From an uncultured Paracoccaceae bacterium (GTDB taxonomy: Bacteria; Pseudomonadota; Alphaproteobacteria; Rhodobacterales; Rhodobacteraceae), in contig CATOSU010000002.1 of the NCBI GenBank assembly GCA_951812615.1, positions 1,612,001 to 1,676,000 on the forward strand: a stretch of 64,000 nt of DNA, read 5' to 3'. This document shows, piece by piece, positions 41,418 through 50,889 of this stretch. A program made the translations under genes and the position numbers. The notes beneath the pieces are model-generated. The model saw nothing but the letters and a program-made list of their open reading frames with translations. It did no database searches and was not told where the DNA came from. Position 1 is the stretch's first letter. Every line of letters begins with the position of its first letter.

Positions 41418-43025
41418 ATGGCCGGCGTCTTGGAGGTCGCAGTGCTGAACTTGAAAAACACCTGGGTCGGATTGGATCGCAGAAGGCAGATCATGGTCGT
41501 TTTGGCAGGGGTCGCCGTGTTCGTCGGGGTGCTGGCCATGTCGCGGCTCGCAACCCAACCGAGCTTTCGGTTGCTTTACTCTGGTCTGGAGAGCGGGACC
41601 GCGGGCGAAATCGTACGCGCGCTGGAACAACGCGGCGCTGTTTATGAGGTGCGTGGCGGGTCGATCTACGTCGAATCGGGCAGCAGGGATGAATTGCGGC
41701 TGACACTTGCCGCCGAAGGTTTGCCGGCGAATGGCGGACGCGGCTACGAGCTGCTGGACAGCCTGTCGGGGTTCGGTACCACGTCGCAGATGTTTGACGC
41801 GGCCTACTGGCGCGCCAAGGAAGGTGAGCTTGCCCGCACCATCGTGGCCGCGCCCTATGTCAGCCTTGCGCGGGTCCATATCGCCAACACGACCGGCAAT
41901 CCGTTTCAACGGTCGGCCGAACCTTCTGCATCGGTTTCGGTTACACCGTCCGGGGCCCCGGTTTCGGCGACGCAGGCCGAGGCGCTGCGCCATCTGGTGG
42001 CCTCGGCCGTGGCCGGCCTGTCGGTGGACAATGTGACGATCATCGATGCTGCCGGCCAGCTGATCGGGAGCGAGGAAACCGCCTCTGGCGCAACAACCGC
42101 GCTGAGCCGTGCCGACACGATGCGCGAACGGGTGCTGCGTCTGGTCGAAGCGCGCGTCGGGCAGGGCAATGCCTTTGTCGAGATCAGCGTGGAAACCGTT
42201 ACGGAAAGCGAAACCATACGCGAGCGGCTGCTGGATCCGGCATCCCGCGTTGCGATCAGCACGGATACCGAGGAAACGGCCAACAGCAGCACCAACCGCG
42301 CCGGTGAAGTTTCGGTGAATTCCAACCTGCCGGACGGAGATGCCGGCGCCGGCGACGATTCGCAGGCGCAGACCAGCGAAACCCGCGAACGGGTGAATTA
42401 CGAGGTCTCCGAAACCGAGCGCGAAATCCTGCGGGTTCCGGGGGAAATCCGCCGCCTGACCGTGGCCGTTCTGGTCAACGGACTGCCCGGAGAAGAAAAC
42501 GGCGCACCGTTCCAGCCCCGGCCCGAAGAAGAACTGGCGGCATTGCGCGAACTGGTCGAGTCGTCGGTGGGTTTCAATGCCGAACGGGGCGACGTCATCA
42601 CGATCAAGTCGATGGAATTGCCGGCAGTCGAGCCGCTGGGAACCGGCGCCGGTCAGCCGCTTCTCGATCCGGCCAATCTGGATTTTATGTCGCTGATTCA
42701 AATGGCGTTTCTGGCGCTGGTTGTCCTGCTTCTGGGTGTGTTTGTCCTGCGGCCGTTGCTGCGACACCAGCCGGTTGCTTTGCCACTCGCGGCGGCGCTG
42801 CCACCGGCGGGTGCAGATGACGGAAACGCAGCGGAGCGCGAAATCGGGACGGCATCGACCGGACCGGTGGCGGGGACACCGGCGGAGGCCGGCGAACTGG
42901 CCCTTCCCGCCTCGGTCGGAACGCTGCCCCCGGTTGAACGGCTGCGCTCCATGATCGGCGACCGTCAGGAAGAAACGGTCGAGATACTGAAGAGCTGGCT
43001 GGAAGAGCAAAGGGAGAATGCGTGA
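41418..43025 (+). CDS. fliF: Flagellar MS-ring protein FliF
   Basis: The 535-residue protein has transmembrane helices near residues 27-47 and 425-447. It has the ring-building motifs LYSGLESGTAGEIVRALEQRG and AYWRAKEGELARTIVAAPYV, and ends in a cytoplasmic tail, which in other species binds FliG. ATG 41418 is the best start (GGAGCC upstream). Heads the short operon fliF-fliH-fliN-fliP. fliG normally follows fliF but is absent here. Confidence 0.94.
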   Translation: MAGVLEVAVLNLKNTWVGLDRRRQIMVVLAGVAVFVGVLAMSRLATQPSFRLLYSGLESGTAGEIVRALEQRGAVYEVRGGSIYVESGSRDELRLTLAAEGLPANGGRGYELLDSLSGFGTTSQMFDAAYWRAKEGELARTIVAAPYVSLARVHIANTTGNPFQRSAEPSASVSVTPSGAPVSATQAEALRHLVASAVAGLSVDNVTIIDAAGQLIGSEETASGATTALSRADTMRERVLRLVEARVGQGNAFVEISVETVTESETIRERLLDPASRVAISTDTEETANSSTNRAGEVSVNSNLPDGDAGAGDDSQAQTSETRERVNYEVSETEREILRVPGEIRRLTVAVLVNGLPGEENGAPFQPRPEEELAALRELVESSVGFNAERGDVITIKSMELPAVEPLGTGAGQPLLDPANLDFMSLIQMAFLALVVLLLGVFVLRPLLRHQPVALPLAAALPPAGADDGNAAEREIGTASTGPVAGTPAEAGELALPASVGTLPPVERLRSMIGDRQEETVEILKSWLEEQRENA

Positions 43026-43624
43026 TGGCGATAGCGGAATTGCTGCAGGATTTCGGGAGTTCGGTTCCCGGGGCGGAAGCCCTGACGCTGATCAGCGCGA
43101 GCGAAATGGAAACGCAGAGCATTGCCAGTTACGAGCGTGGATATGCTGCAGGCTGGGAAGACAGCCTGACCCTGCAGATCGAGGAAAAAAGCAAGCTGAG
43201 CGACGCCTTGCGGCGGAACCTCGAGGACCTCGATTTCACGGTAGCCGAGGCGCGACGGCAGATGATGACCGCGGTGACCCCGATTTTCGAGGCTCTGGTG
43301 GATCAGGTGCTGCCACAGGCGCTGTCGGACAACGCCGGGCCGGTCATTGTCGAAAAGATGCAACAGATGGTCCGGGAAGTTGGTGCCGGGCCGATCCGTT
43401 TTTCCACAGCACCCGGGACGGCCCAGAAGATCCGGCCTGTTGTCGAACACGCAACCGATGCCCGGGTCACCATCACCGAAGATGCCTCGCTGACCGGTGA
43501 TCAGGTCACTCTCGGGATCGCAGACTGCGAACTGGTGTTCGATCCGGACGCGGTGATCGTCGCGTTCCGCACGACGGTGGACGGGTTCGCACATGCAATC
43601 AGAACGGAGACGAAACATGGATGA
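43025..43624 (+). CDS. fliH: FliH-like flagellar export regulator
   Basis: The 199-residue protein has an N-terminal tail, a central helical/coiled segment (YERGYAAGWEDSLTLQIEEKSKLSD, residues about 38-62) and a C-terminal domain resembling FliH/HrpE. FliH binds FliI and FliN and brings the ATPase to the export gate. The start is either ATG 43025 or the GTG one codon earlier, both overlapping the fliF stop. Sequence conservation of this family is low; position between fliF and fliN supports the call. Confidence 0.78.
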   Translation: MAIAELLQDFGSSVPGAEALTLISASEMETQSIASYERGYAAGWEDSLTLQIEEKSKLSDALRRNLEDLDFTVAEARRQMMTAVTPIFEALVDQVLPQALSDNAGPVIVEKMQQMVREVGAGPIRFSTAPGTAQKIRPVVEHATDARVTITEDASLTGDQVTLGIADCELVFDPDAVIVAFRTTVDGFAHAIRTETKHG

Positions 43625-43904
43625 AAATGCCATCAAACCGGACCCTGCCGTGAACCCGTTTGCGTCCATACCGGTCGAAATCCTGGTATCGGTTGGCCGG
43701 GCCAGGCCGCTGATCCGGGAACTGGCCGCCATGGGCGAAAACGCGATCCTGCCTTTGGACAGACGGGTCGAAGATCCGGTCGAACTCTTCGTCGGCGAGC
43801 AGCTGGTGGCGCGGGGCCGGCTGGAAGAGGTGGGCGACGCCGAAGGCAGCCGGCTGGCGGTCCGCCTGACCGAGATCCTGGATTTCCGGCGCGACGGCGC
43901 ATGA
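43617..43904 (+). CDS. fliN: Flagellar C-ring switch protein FliN
   Basis: The 95-residue protein is a SpoA-domain FliN: IPVEILVSVGRARPLIRELAA, then DPVELFVGEQLVARGRL and VRLTEILDF. It forms the lower C-ring and docks FliH. The ATG at 43617 overlaps fliH by 8 bases and has GGAGA upstream. The partner fliM is not found in this window. Confidence 0.93.
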   Translation: MDENAIKPDPAVNPFASIPVEILVSVGRARPLIRELAAMGENAILPLDRRVEDPVELFVGEQLVARGRLEEVGDAEGSRLAVRLTEILDFRRDGA

Positions 43905-44647
43905 AATCCGCGCCGCAGCTGATTGCCGGGCTGGTGCTTGCCGCCGCCGTGCTGTCGCCTGCCACCGGTTTCGGACAGGAATTGTCGGTTTCCTTTGGCG
44001 ACGAGGGAACGCTGTCGTCGAGAACCATACAGCTCATCCTGCTGATCACGGTGCTGAGCCTGGCGCCTGGTCTGCTCATGATGCTGACCTGTTTTCCCTT
44101 CCTGGTCACCGTGCTGGCGATATTGCGTCAGGCCATCGGCCTGCAGCAATCTCCGCCCAATATGCTGCTGATCAGTCTGGCGCTGTTCCTGACCTATTTC
44201 GTCATGGAACCCGTATTCAGCGAAGCCTGGCGCAACGGTCTTTTGCCGCTGATGGAGGACCGGCTGGGCGCCGAGGAAGCGATCGAACAGGCCTTGATCC
44301 CGTTTCGTGGCTTCATGGCGGCCCGGGTCGACGCGGATACATTTGTCGCCATCGCCGAGCTGCGCCCCGGCCCGAACGGCCCGGCAACGCAGCGGCCGGA
44401 GGCGCCGCTGTCCATCCTGTTGCCGTCCTTTCTGTTGTCCGAGCTGTCCCGGGCATTTCAGATTGGTTTCCTGATCTTTCTGCCCTTTCTGATCATCGAC
44501 CTTGTCGTGGCGGCCATTCTGATGTCCATGGGCATGATGATGGTGCCGCCGGCAATTGTTTCGCCGCCCTTCAAACTTGCGTTTTTCGTTATTGCTGACG
44601 GCTGGTCTCTGATTGCCGCGGCGCTGGTCCGTGGTTATGGCACCTGA
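43901..44647 (+). CDS. fliP: Flagellar export gate protein FliP
   Basis: The 248-residue protein has a signal peptide, four transmembrane helices and the family core QLILLITVLSLAPGLLMMLT, AILRQAIGLQQSPPNMLL and the final GMMMVPPAIVSPPFKLAFFV. It overlaps fliN (ATGA). The usual FTR-type residues after MLT are replaced by CFPFLVTV, which I note as a local variant; otherwise it is typical. Confidence 0.95.
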   Translation: MKSAPQLIAGLVLAAAVLSPATGFGQELSVSFGDEGTLSSRTIQLILLITVLSLAPGLLMMLTCFPFLVTVLAILRQAIGLQQSPPNMLLISLALFLTYFVMEPVFSEAWRNGLLPLMEDRLGAEEAIEQALIPFRGFMAARVDADTFVAIAELRPGPNGPATQRPEAPLSILLPSFLLSELSRAFQIGFLIFLPFLIIDLVVAAILMSMGMMMVPPAIVSPPFKLAFFVIADGWSLIAAALVRGYGT

Positions 44648-44959
44648 GTGATCCGGCCCCGACCGGGTCCTGCCCTGCCGGGTGGATGAAACCGGAACGC
44701 TGTGAGGCGCAATATTGGCCTCCTCGGGTTTCCGGGCAACGGGAAGGTTATCCTTGCCTTTCCCGGTTGATCCCATTCCCGGGGAGACTTACCCGGCGGG
44801 TCCGGCGCGCCGCTCTGCCGTAGTCACACTGCTTCCTGTCGCCCACGACCTCAACACACCCGTCTGCAAGATTTCTGCGGAGCGTTGACCCGGGCTGCCC
44901 GCCGGCATGATCGGACCGGTCCTTCGGAGGCCGGTGCCGCTGTCCGGCCAGACGGGCCC
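44648..44959. other. 312-base gap between convergent fliP and flgI, with two stem-loops
   Basis: No convincing gene is seen. There is an imperfect stem-loop around 44738-44768 (AACGGGAAGG against CCTTTCCCGGTT) and a tight hairpin at 44915-44935. Both could end transcription between the converging units. The remainder looks like plain high-GC spacer. Confidence 0.6.
44915..44935. terminator. Hairpin with TTCG-type loop between fliP and flgI
   Basis: The stem ACCGG...CCGGT encloses CCT-TCGG-AGG, with one bulge. It lies 24 bases beyond the flgI stop on the minus strand. No clear T-tract, so it is a weak or bidirectional terminator candidate. Confidence 0.4.
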
Positions 44960-46063
44960 TTACCGGACAACAAACTCCGCGTGCATGGCGCCGGCCGCTT
45001 TGATGCTCTTGAGGATGTCAATCATGTCCCTGGGGGAAACGCCCAACGCATTGAGCCCGGCGATCACCTCTGACAGCGACGTCGATTCCGGGACCTCGGC
45101 CAGCGCAATCCCTTCGTCTTCTTCCAGTGCGGCCCCGGTGCGGGGCACCACGACGGTCTGTCCGTCCGCAAACGGGTTGGGTTGCGACACGAGGGGCGCT
45201 TCCTCGATGCGCAGCGTCAGGTTGCCCTGGGACACTGCAACCCGGGATATGCGCACGTCGTCGCCCATGACAATGGTTCCCGAGCGCTGGTCGACGACCA
45301 CGCGGGCGCGGCGCTGCGGCTCTACGAGGATGTTTTCAATCCGTCCCAAGGCATGCGCCGTCGAAGCCGCGCGGGTGGCCTCAATGTCCAGCGTTACCGT
45401 GCCGGCATCCGTCATGCGGGCAACTTCCCGGCCGAAACTCCGGTTGATGGCCTCTTCGATCAGCCCGGCGGTTGTGAAATCGGGTTCGCGCAGCGCCAGC
45501 CGGACCTGCTCCAGACTGCCCAGACGAAACTCCACTTCGCGTTCGATCCGTGCCCCGGCGGGTATCACCCCGGCGGTCGGAACGCCGGTCACGACCGAGG
45601 CCGCCTCACCCTCGGCCACGGCACCGCCGGCGATCACCGTGCCCTGTGCGACGGCGTAGATCAGACCGTCCGCCGCGTTGAGCGGTGTCATGATCAAGGT
45701 GCCGCCCAGCAGGCTTTTCGAATCTCCGATCGCCGAAACGGTAACGTCGATCTGCCCGCCAACCCGTGCAAACGGTGGCAGCGTTGCCGTCACGAAAACC
45801 GCTGCGACGTTTTTCGGCCGGAACTGTTCACCGGCCACGTTCACGCCCAGCCGCTCCAGAATGTTCGACATGATTTCCTCGGTAAACGGCGCATTTCGCA
45901 ACCCGTCGCCGGTGCCGTTCAGGCCGACGACCAGCCCATACCCAACCAGATCGTTGCCGCGCACCCCGTCGAATTCGACCAGATCCTTGAGCCGGATCGG
46001 GGAGGCAACCGCCATGACCGGGCACAGCAACAAGAGCAACAGGCAGCGTATCAGGTATGTCAC
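44960..46063 (-). CDS. flgI: Flagellar P-ring protein FlgI
   Basis: The 367-residue periplasmic protein has a signal peptide ending near VASP. The conserved core includes LVGYGLVVGLNGTGDGL, AAVFVTATLPPFARVGGQIDVT and the C-terminal ALGVSPRDMIDILKSIKAAG. It forms the bushing in the peptidoglycan with help from FlgA. Last gene of the leftward operon flgE-flgK-flgL-flgI, overlapping flgL (ATGA). Confidence 0.96.
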   Translation of the reverse strand: MTYLIRCLLLLLLCPVMAVASPIRLKDLVEFDGVRGNDLVGYGLVVGLNGTGDGLRNAPFTEEIMSNILERLGVNVAGEQFRPKNVAAVFVTATLPPFARVGGQIDVTVSAIGDSKSLLGGTLIMTPLNAADGLIYAVAQGTVIAGGAVAEGEAASVVTGVPTAGVIPAGARIEREVEFRLGSLEQVRLALREPDFTTAGLIEEAINRSFGREVARMTDAGTVTLDIEATRAASTAHALGRIENILVEPQRRARVVVDQRSGTIVMGDDVRISRVAVSQGNLTLRIEEAPLVSQPNPFADGQTVVVPRTGAALEEDEGIALAEVPESTSLSEVIAGLNALGVSPRDMIDILKSIKAAGAMHAEFVVR

Positions 46064-47064
46064 AGGAAATTCACCAGTTTGAGGGACGCGCTGCGGGCGG
46101 CGATGGCATAGAGCGCTTCCAGCCGGAACTGTGCGTCTTCCAGCCCGGCCGCGGTTTCGAAAGGGTCTGCGGCCAGCAGGCTCGCCCGCGTTGCCTGCAG
46201 GCTCAGCCGGGCCGAAGACACTTCCGTCGTGGCATTCTCGATCATTTCTTCCTGTGATCCGAGATCGGCCTGTTTGACGATCAGCTGATCCTGCACCGCG
46301 ATCAGCACCAGCCCGGCCCCGTCACGCAGCGCAATCGCGTCAGCCTCGCTCAGGGCCAATGCCGGATCGTCAGCCAGAGCTGCCAATGCGGTTTCGCGCA
46401 TCACGTCGCGGAACACACTGTCGTCGGCCCGGATCGACAAGGTCGCCTTGCGTGTGTCGCTGATGCTGATAGCGGGGGTATCTGACCTGCCGCCCTGATA
46501 AACCGATGTGTCGAACCCGCCGCCCGGGTCGAACCACGCTGCCGCCGCCGCGCGGATGTCCTCGGGGGTGCCCAGTCCGGCCACGGCGGTGCGCAGCCCG
46601 TTAAGCAGGGTTTCGCTGTCGGTCAGGGGCGTTGTGTTCACGGCGGTGCCCGCAAACAGCGACCTGCCCGCAATCGTCGTGTTCAGCGCGGTCATGACGG
46701 CGCCAAGATCGTTGCGCGCGCGGTCGGATCCCAGGCTCTGGGTTGGATGGGCAGTGTTCAGCCCGTCGCCCAGCAGGGCCGACGACAGACCGGCGGCGAT
46801 GTCGCTGATATGGCCGAGGCCGGACTGCATGGCAGAGGCTGTCACCTGTGCCTCGGATGCGGCCACGGAATAGCTTTGCAGCCGGATCAGGCTGCTGTCG
46901 ATGTCGGCCAGATAGGCATAGTTTCCACCCAGCCGGCCATGGACATCCGATGTTTGCCCGCCCGACAATTCGTTCGTCAGGCGATCGATCGTGTGTTTCA
47001 GGCTGGCGGTGCGGTGGGTGAAGGTTAGAGCGGTGGCCATATCGCCAAGGGAGGTCACAGGCAT
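46060..47064 (-). CDS. flgL: Hook-filament junction protein FlgL (HAP3)
   Basis: The 334-residue flagellin-like protein has an N-terminal D0/D1 helix pair (LKHTIDRLTNELSGGQTSD) and a C-terminal D0/D1 part (LSLQATRASLLAADPFETAAG). Placed immediately after flgK, it is best called FlgL. It connects hook and filament and is carried to the exporter by FlgN. Confidence 0.87.
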   Translation of the reverse strand: MPVTSLGDMATALTFTHRTASLKHTIDRLTNELSGGQTSDVHGRLGGNYAYLADIDSSLIRLQSYSVAASEAQVTASAMQSGLGHISDIAAGLSSALLGDGLNTAHPTQSLGSDRARNDLGAVMTALNTTIAGRSLFAGTAVNTTPLTDSETLLNGLRTAVAGLGTPEDIRAAAAAWFDPGGGFDTSVYQGGRSDTPAISISDTRKATLSIRADDSVFRDVMRETALAALADDPALALSEADAIALRDGAGLVLIAVQDQLIVKQADLGSQEEMIENATTEVSSARLSLQATRASLLAADPFETAAGLEDAQFRLEALYAIAARSASLKLVNFL

Positions 47065-47067
47065 GGG

Positions 47068-48519
47068 TCAGATCCTCATCAGTTCGGCCAGCAGGTTATC
47101 GATGGTTTGGAGAACCTTGGCATTTGCGGCGTAATTCTGTTCCAGCACGAGCAGCGATTGCAGTTCGGCATCGGTATCGACCCCTTGCTCCAGCTCGGCC
47201 TGTAACAGCTGGGACTGGGTGGCCGTTGCGTAGCTTTGCGTATCCTGGGCGCCGGCCAGTTCGCCCTGAAACTGAGAGATCAGAGCAGCGCTGGCAGTGG
47301 CGGCGGAATGGGTTCCCGTTCCGAATGCGTCTGAGGGGATTGCGCGTGGTTGGTTCAGGGCCTGCAGATAGCCGTTGAACAGGCTGGCATCGCCGGGATC
47401 GCCGGGTTCGGTTGCGCCGACGCCGTCGCGCAGGTGCCAGGATGCGCCGCCCTGCGCGGGATCGACCGTGGCACTGACATGGATGCGGTTTGCAAGGCCG
47501 GTTATGGCACCGGGATCCAGAACCGAGCCGGCATCTGTAAAGAGCCCCGGCTGCCCGGTGCCGCGGGTCGGGTCGACGGCCGGGTCCTCGAACCGTTCGA
47601 TAAGGTCGCGGGCGATGGCGTCGAGCCCGGCCTGCGCCTCGGCCGACCACTCGTCACGCAGGGCAAACTGAGCCCCCAGCGCCCCGCCGCGCAGGGCACC
47701 GTTCGTGCTGCCGGTGCGGATGTCCCGGCCATGCAACGTCAACCCGCTGAGCTGGCCGTTGTCCAAACTCATGCCGGGCGACACCAGCGGGGTGGCGTCA
47801 AACCCGATTTCCACCGCGGTTTCATCAAGCAGAATGGCCCCGCCTTCGGAATAGAGTGCGATCTGTCCATGCGGGCGGGCGATGACGGTGACCGGAACGA
47901 TCCGGTTGATGTTGTCGATCACCTGCTGGCGTTGATCGAGCAGGCCGGTGGCGTCGCCGCCACCGGACATGATACCGGTGATCTGACCGTTGATTTCCTG
48001 CAGACGGGACAGGCCCGCATTCAGTTCACCGACCATGCCCGCGATTGCCTGATCGGCCAGGCCGCGCTGGGTCTGGATATCTTCAGACGCGTTGCGCAGA
48101 CCGTCGGCCAGTTCCGCCGCCTGCGCCACCGCGTTGTTCAGCCTGTCGGTCTGATCGGGTCTGCTGGCGGCCTCAATCAGGCTCGCCTCGAAATCGGCCA
48201 GACGGGCGGTCAGGCCAAAGGCATCGCCCGGCGTGCCGGTTTGTGACGTGAGCCGGGTGTAGAACGCTGTCCGGGTTTCGGCGTGAGCCACCTGCGCATC
48301 TGACACCCTTCGCTGGGTCCAGAGTGCCGGGTCGGAATGCCGGACAACGCTCAGCACCCTGACGCCGGACAGGCCGGTTCCGTAGGCGGACAGCGCCAGT
48401 GTCCGCCGACCGTAACCCGGCGTTGCGGCGTTCGCTATGTTTTCGGCGACAAGGCCTGTCGCGCGGGTCACGGCGTTCAGCCCGCTCATCGCGCTGTGCA
48501 TGGCGGCGGTCAGGGACAT
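47068..48519 (-). CDS. flgK: Hook-associated protein FlgK (HAP1)
   Basis: The 483-residue protein opens MSLTAAMHSAMSGLNAVTRA and carries VAENIANAATPGYGRRTL. The C-terminal region (LEQGVDTDAELQSLLVLEQN, then YAANAKVLQTIDNLLAEL) is typical of FlgK. Forms the first junction zone on the hook. It begins 28 bases after flgE and ends 3 bases before flgL. Confidence 0.93.
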   Translation of the reverse strand: MSLTAAMHSAMSGLNAVTRATGLVAENIANAATPGYGRRTLALSAYGTGLSGVRVLSVVRHSDPALWTQRRVSDAQVAHAETRTAFYTRLTSQTGTPGDAFGLTARLADFEASLIEAASRPDQTDRLNNAVAQAAELADGLRNASEDIQTQRGLADQAIAGMVGELNAGLSRLQEINGQITGIMSGGGDATGLLDQRQQVIDNINRIVPVTVIARPHGQIALYSEGGAILLDETAVEIGFDATPLVSPGMSLDNGQLSGLTLHGRDIRTGSTNGALRGGALGAQFALRDEWSAEAQAGLDAIARDLIERFEDPAVDPTRGTGQPGLFTDAGSVLDPGAITGLANRIHVSATVDPAQGGASWHLRDGVGATEPGDPGDASLFNGYLQALNQPRAIPSDAFGTGTHSAATASAALISQFQGELAGAQDTQSYATATQSQLLQAELEQGVDTDAELQSLLVLEQNYAANAKVLQTIDNLLAELMRI

Positions 48520-48547
48520 GGCAATACCTCGGTTCGCGTTTCAGGGG

Positions 48548-49849
48548 TCAGCGTTTGATGTTGGTGGTTTCCTGCAGCATTTCGTCGACGGTCTGGATGA
48601 CCTTTGCATTCGACGAATAGGCGCGCTGGGTCTGGATCATGCTGGTCAGTTCGCTGGCGACATCCGTTGTGCTTTCTTCCAGCGCGTAGGACATGATGTC
48701 ACCGGTCGGGCCTTCACCGGCATCCCAGAGCAGGAACGTGCCGCTGTCCGGTGACGGCAGATAGGTCTGGTGATCCAGCGCAATCAGCCCGGTGGGGTTC
48801 GCCAGATCGACCAGCGGGATCTGATAGATCGTGCGGGTGACGCCGGTGTCGAAATAGGCGTGGACATAGCCGTTGGCATCCACTTCGACGCTGGTCATGC
48901 TGCCGACCGGAGAGCCGTCCTTGGAGATCGTGATCGGGGCGAACTGATCGGTGAGTTGCGTGATGCCGCCATCTTCGCCGACCGCGCCGATATCCACCTC
49001 GATCGGGCCACCTTCGACATCGACGATCAGAGTGCCGGATTCCGGGTCATAGGCGCCCCCGGATATGGTGGTGACCGAAGTTATGTAGCCGCCATTCTCG
49101 CGGGTTTCATCGAAGGTCAGGACATATTCTCCGATGATTGCGTCGTCTGACGCGGAATCCCGCAAAATCACCGTCCATTCGTTTGACGATCCGCTTTCCG
49201 GGACGGTCGGGATGAATTCGAACTCGATACTCTGGGAGGTCCCGAGATTGTCATAATACTCGACCGTCAATAACTCGGATTCACCGGTGGAGCCTGCGTC
49301 GGACGAGGTGGCCGGCAGGTTTACGCCCAGTTCGACCGACGTTGTCGGATCGCCCGAAAACTGGTTCAGGTTGACCTGAACCGGTTCCAGTTCGTCGGAT
49401 GTGTCCCGCGAATAGCTGGGGATGGTTCCGTCGGAATCAGCCGGCCAGCCGAGCAGAACCATGCCCGATGATGTGGTCAGATACCCGTTGGCGTCGGTTC
49501 GGAAGGACCCTGTCGCCGTCAGCAGCATCTGTTCGCTGCCATTGCCGTTCATCACCTCGGAATGCAGGGCAACCGGCAGCATGCCGCGCCCGCGCACAGC
49601 CAGATCCGTGGGATTGTTGGTGGAAATGAGTGCGCCGCGTTCATCGACCAGGCGCTGTGTGGACGCCCGGATGCCGCCGGCAGCATAATTGATGCCGTTG
49701 TTCGAAATGACCAGTGAATGAAAGTCGGTCTGAACCCGTTTGTACCCATAGGTGGAGGAGTTCGCGATGTTTTCGGAAATCGAAGCCAGCTGGGTGGCAT
49801 TCGCAGTCAGTCCTGAAATGCCGGCATTGAGGGAAGAGGAAATCGTCAT
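48548..49849 (-). CDS. flgE: Flagellar hook protein FlgE
   Basis: The 433-residue hook subunit has N-terminal SSLNAGISGLTANATQLASI and ENIANSSTYGYKRVQTDF, and C-terminal LTSMIQTQRAYSSNAKVIQT. ATG 49849 has AAAGG upstream; the frame extends 17 codons further without conservation. Heads the operon flgE-flgK-flgL-flgI, with a candidate CtrA box upstream. Confidence 0.95.
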   Translation of the reverse strand: MTISSSLNAGISGLTANATQLASISENIANSSTYGYKRVQTDFHSLVISNNGINYAAGGIRASTQRLVDERGALISTNNPTDLAVRGRGMLPVALHSEVMNGNGSEQMLLTATGSFRTDANGYLTTSSGMVLLGWPADSDGTIPSYSRDTSDELEPVQVNLNQFSGDPTTSVELGVNLPATSSDAGSTGESELLTVEYYDNLGTSQSIEFEFIPTVPESGSSNEWTVILRDSASDDAIIGEYVLTFDETRENGGYITSVTTISGGAYDPESGTLIVDVEGGPIEVDIGAVGEDGGITQLTDQFAPITISKDGSPVGSMTSVEVDANGYVHAYFDTGVTRTIYQIPLVDLANPTGLIALDHQTYLPSPDSGTFLLWDAGEGPTGDIMSYALEESTTDVASELTSMIQTQRAYSSNAKVIQTVDEMLQETTNIKR

Positions 49850-49906
49850 TCGGGCGCCTTTCTGTTGCATCCGGTGTGATTGGTTGCAACAGTTACCCAA
49901 GCCGGC

Positions 49907-49921
49907 TTAACACCGCGCTAA
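49907..49921 (-). promoter_or_regulatory. Candidate CtrA box upstream of flgE
   Basis: On the minus strand TTAGCGCGGTGTTAAG gives TTAG-N7-TTAA, one base off consensus, 58 bases upstream of the flgE ATG. The 154-base gap between flgE and motB otherwise shows no gene. Confidence 0.5.
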
Positions 49922-50003
49922 TAGCTAAAATCCACCCTAAAGCAGCCCATTTGATGCCGGTTCGCAAGCCCGCGCATTTTCGCGCCCGAAGGGTTGCCGG
50001 AAG

Positions 50004-50843
50004 TCAATCGCGCAACAAGATCACCTCCAGCCGGTTGTTTCGGACGGACATCGGATCCTGAACGGCAAGGTTCCGGTCGGCATGTCCGACCACCCGGCGC
50101 ATGCGTTCAGGTGCTTCGCCCGCAGCCTCCAGCAGCGACCGCAGCCGGTCCGCCCGGGCCGAAGACAGATCCCAGACCGGGTTATGCGCCAGCGGGGTGG
50201 GGTAGGCGTGGACATACCCACCCACTGCGATGTCATTGGTGACCAGAGCCGCGGCCTGAACAACCACGCGCGACAAATCCTTCAGCAGGCGCGTCGGCCG
50301 GTCCGTTTCAGGGTGAAACAGCGGCCGGTCTTCCAATGCGAACAGCTCGATTATCAGGCCCTCGTCGGTGACACGGGTCACGATATGTTGCAGCAGGTCG
50401 TCTTCGACCGTGCTTTCACCGCTGTTGCCGGTCAGCGCGCTTTCCACGTCGTTGAACCGTTTTGCCTGCGCCTCGCGTTTGCCGCCATCGGTTTCGATGC
50501 CGGTATCGCCCCGGGCCTGTTTGTTGCTGGTCGGGTGCTTGCGCGACGCCCCGCTGCCATTGCGCGACAGGCTTTCCTCCGCAAAAATGCTGTCGCCGGA
50601 AAACGCGCCGTCACCGCCGCCCGAAACACGGTTGATCGGAATGGACGGCGAAAAATAATCCGCAAGCCCTTTGCGTTGTTTCTCGGTTGTCGCGTTCAGC
50701 AGCCACATCAACATGAAAAAGGCCATCATCGCGGTCACGAAATCCGCGTAGGCGACTTTCCAGGCACCACCATGATGCCCATCACCGCCCTTGACCTTTT
50801 TCCGTTTGATGATGACCGGCGCGACATTTGTCGGCGCACTCAT
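50004..50843 (-). CDS. motB: Flagellar stator protein MotB
   Basis: The 279-residue protein has one transmembrane helix with the proton-carrying Asp (WKVAYADFVTAMMAFFMLMW), a plug/linker rich in Ser and Gly, and a C-terminal OmpA-like peptidoglycan-binding domain (ARADRLRSLLEAAGEAPERM and RNNRLEVILL). It anchors the MotA stator. ATG 50843 is preferred over a GTG three codons upstream. It stands alone, about 11 kb from motA, behind a perfect CtrA box. Confidence 0.93.
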   Translation of the reverse strand: MSAPTNVAPVIIKRKKVKGGDGHHGGAWKVAYADFVTAMMAFFMLMWLLNATTEKQRKGLADYFSPSIPINRVSGGGDGAFSGDSIFAEESLSRNGSGASRKHPTSNKQARGDTGIETDGGKREAQAKRFNDVESALTGNSGESTVEDDLLQHIVTRVTDEGLIIELFALEDRPLFHPETDRPTRLLKDLSRVVVQAAALVTNDIAVGGYVHAYPTPLAHNPVWDLSSARADRLRSLLEAAGEAPERMRRVVGHADRNLAVQDPMSVRNNRLEVILLRD

Positions 50844-50889
50844 CTCCACCACCTTTTCTCACCCGGGAACGGAGATAGCAGGCGGCGTG

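Noticed and set aside
41382-43010. Long minus-strand open frame opposite fliF
   Set aside because: Shadow of fliF; it also would cross the fliL/fliF promoter.
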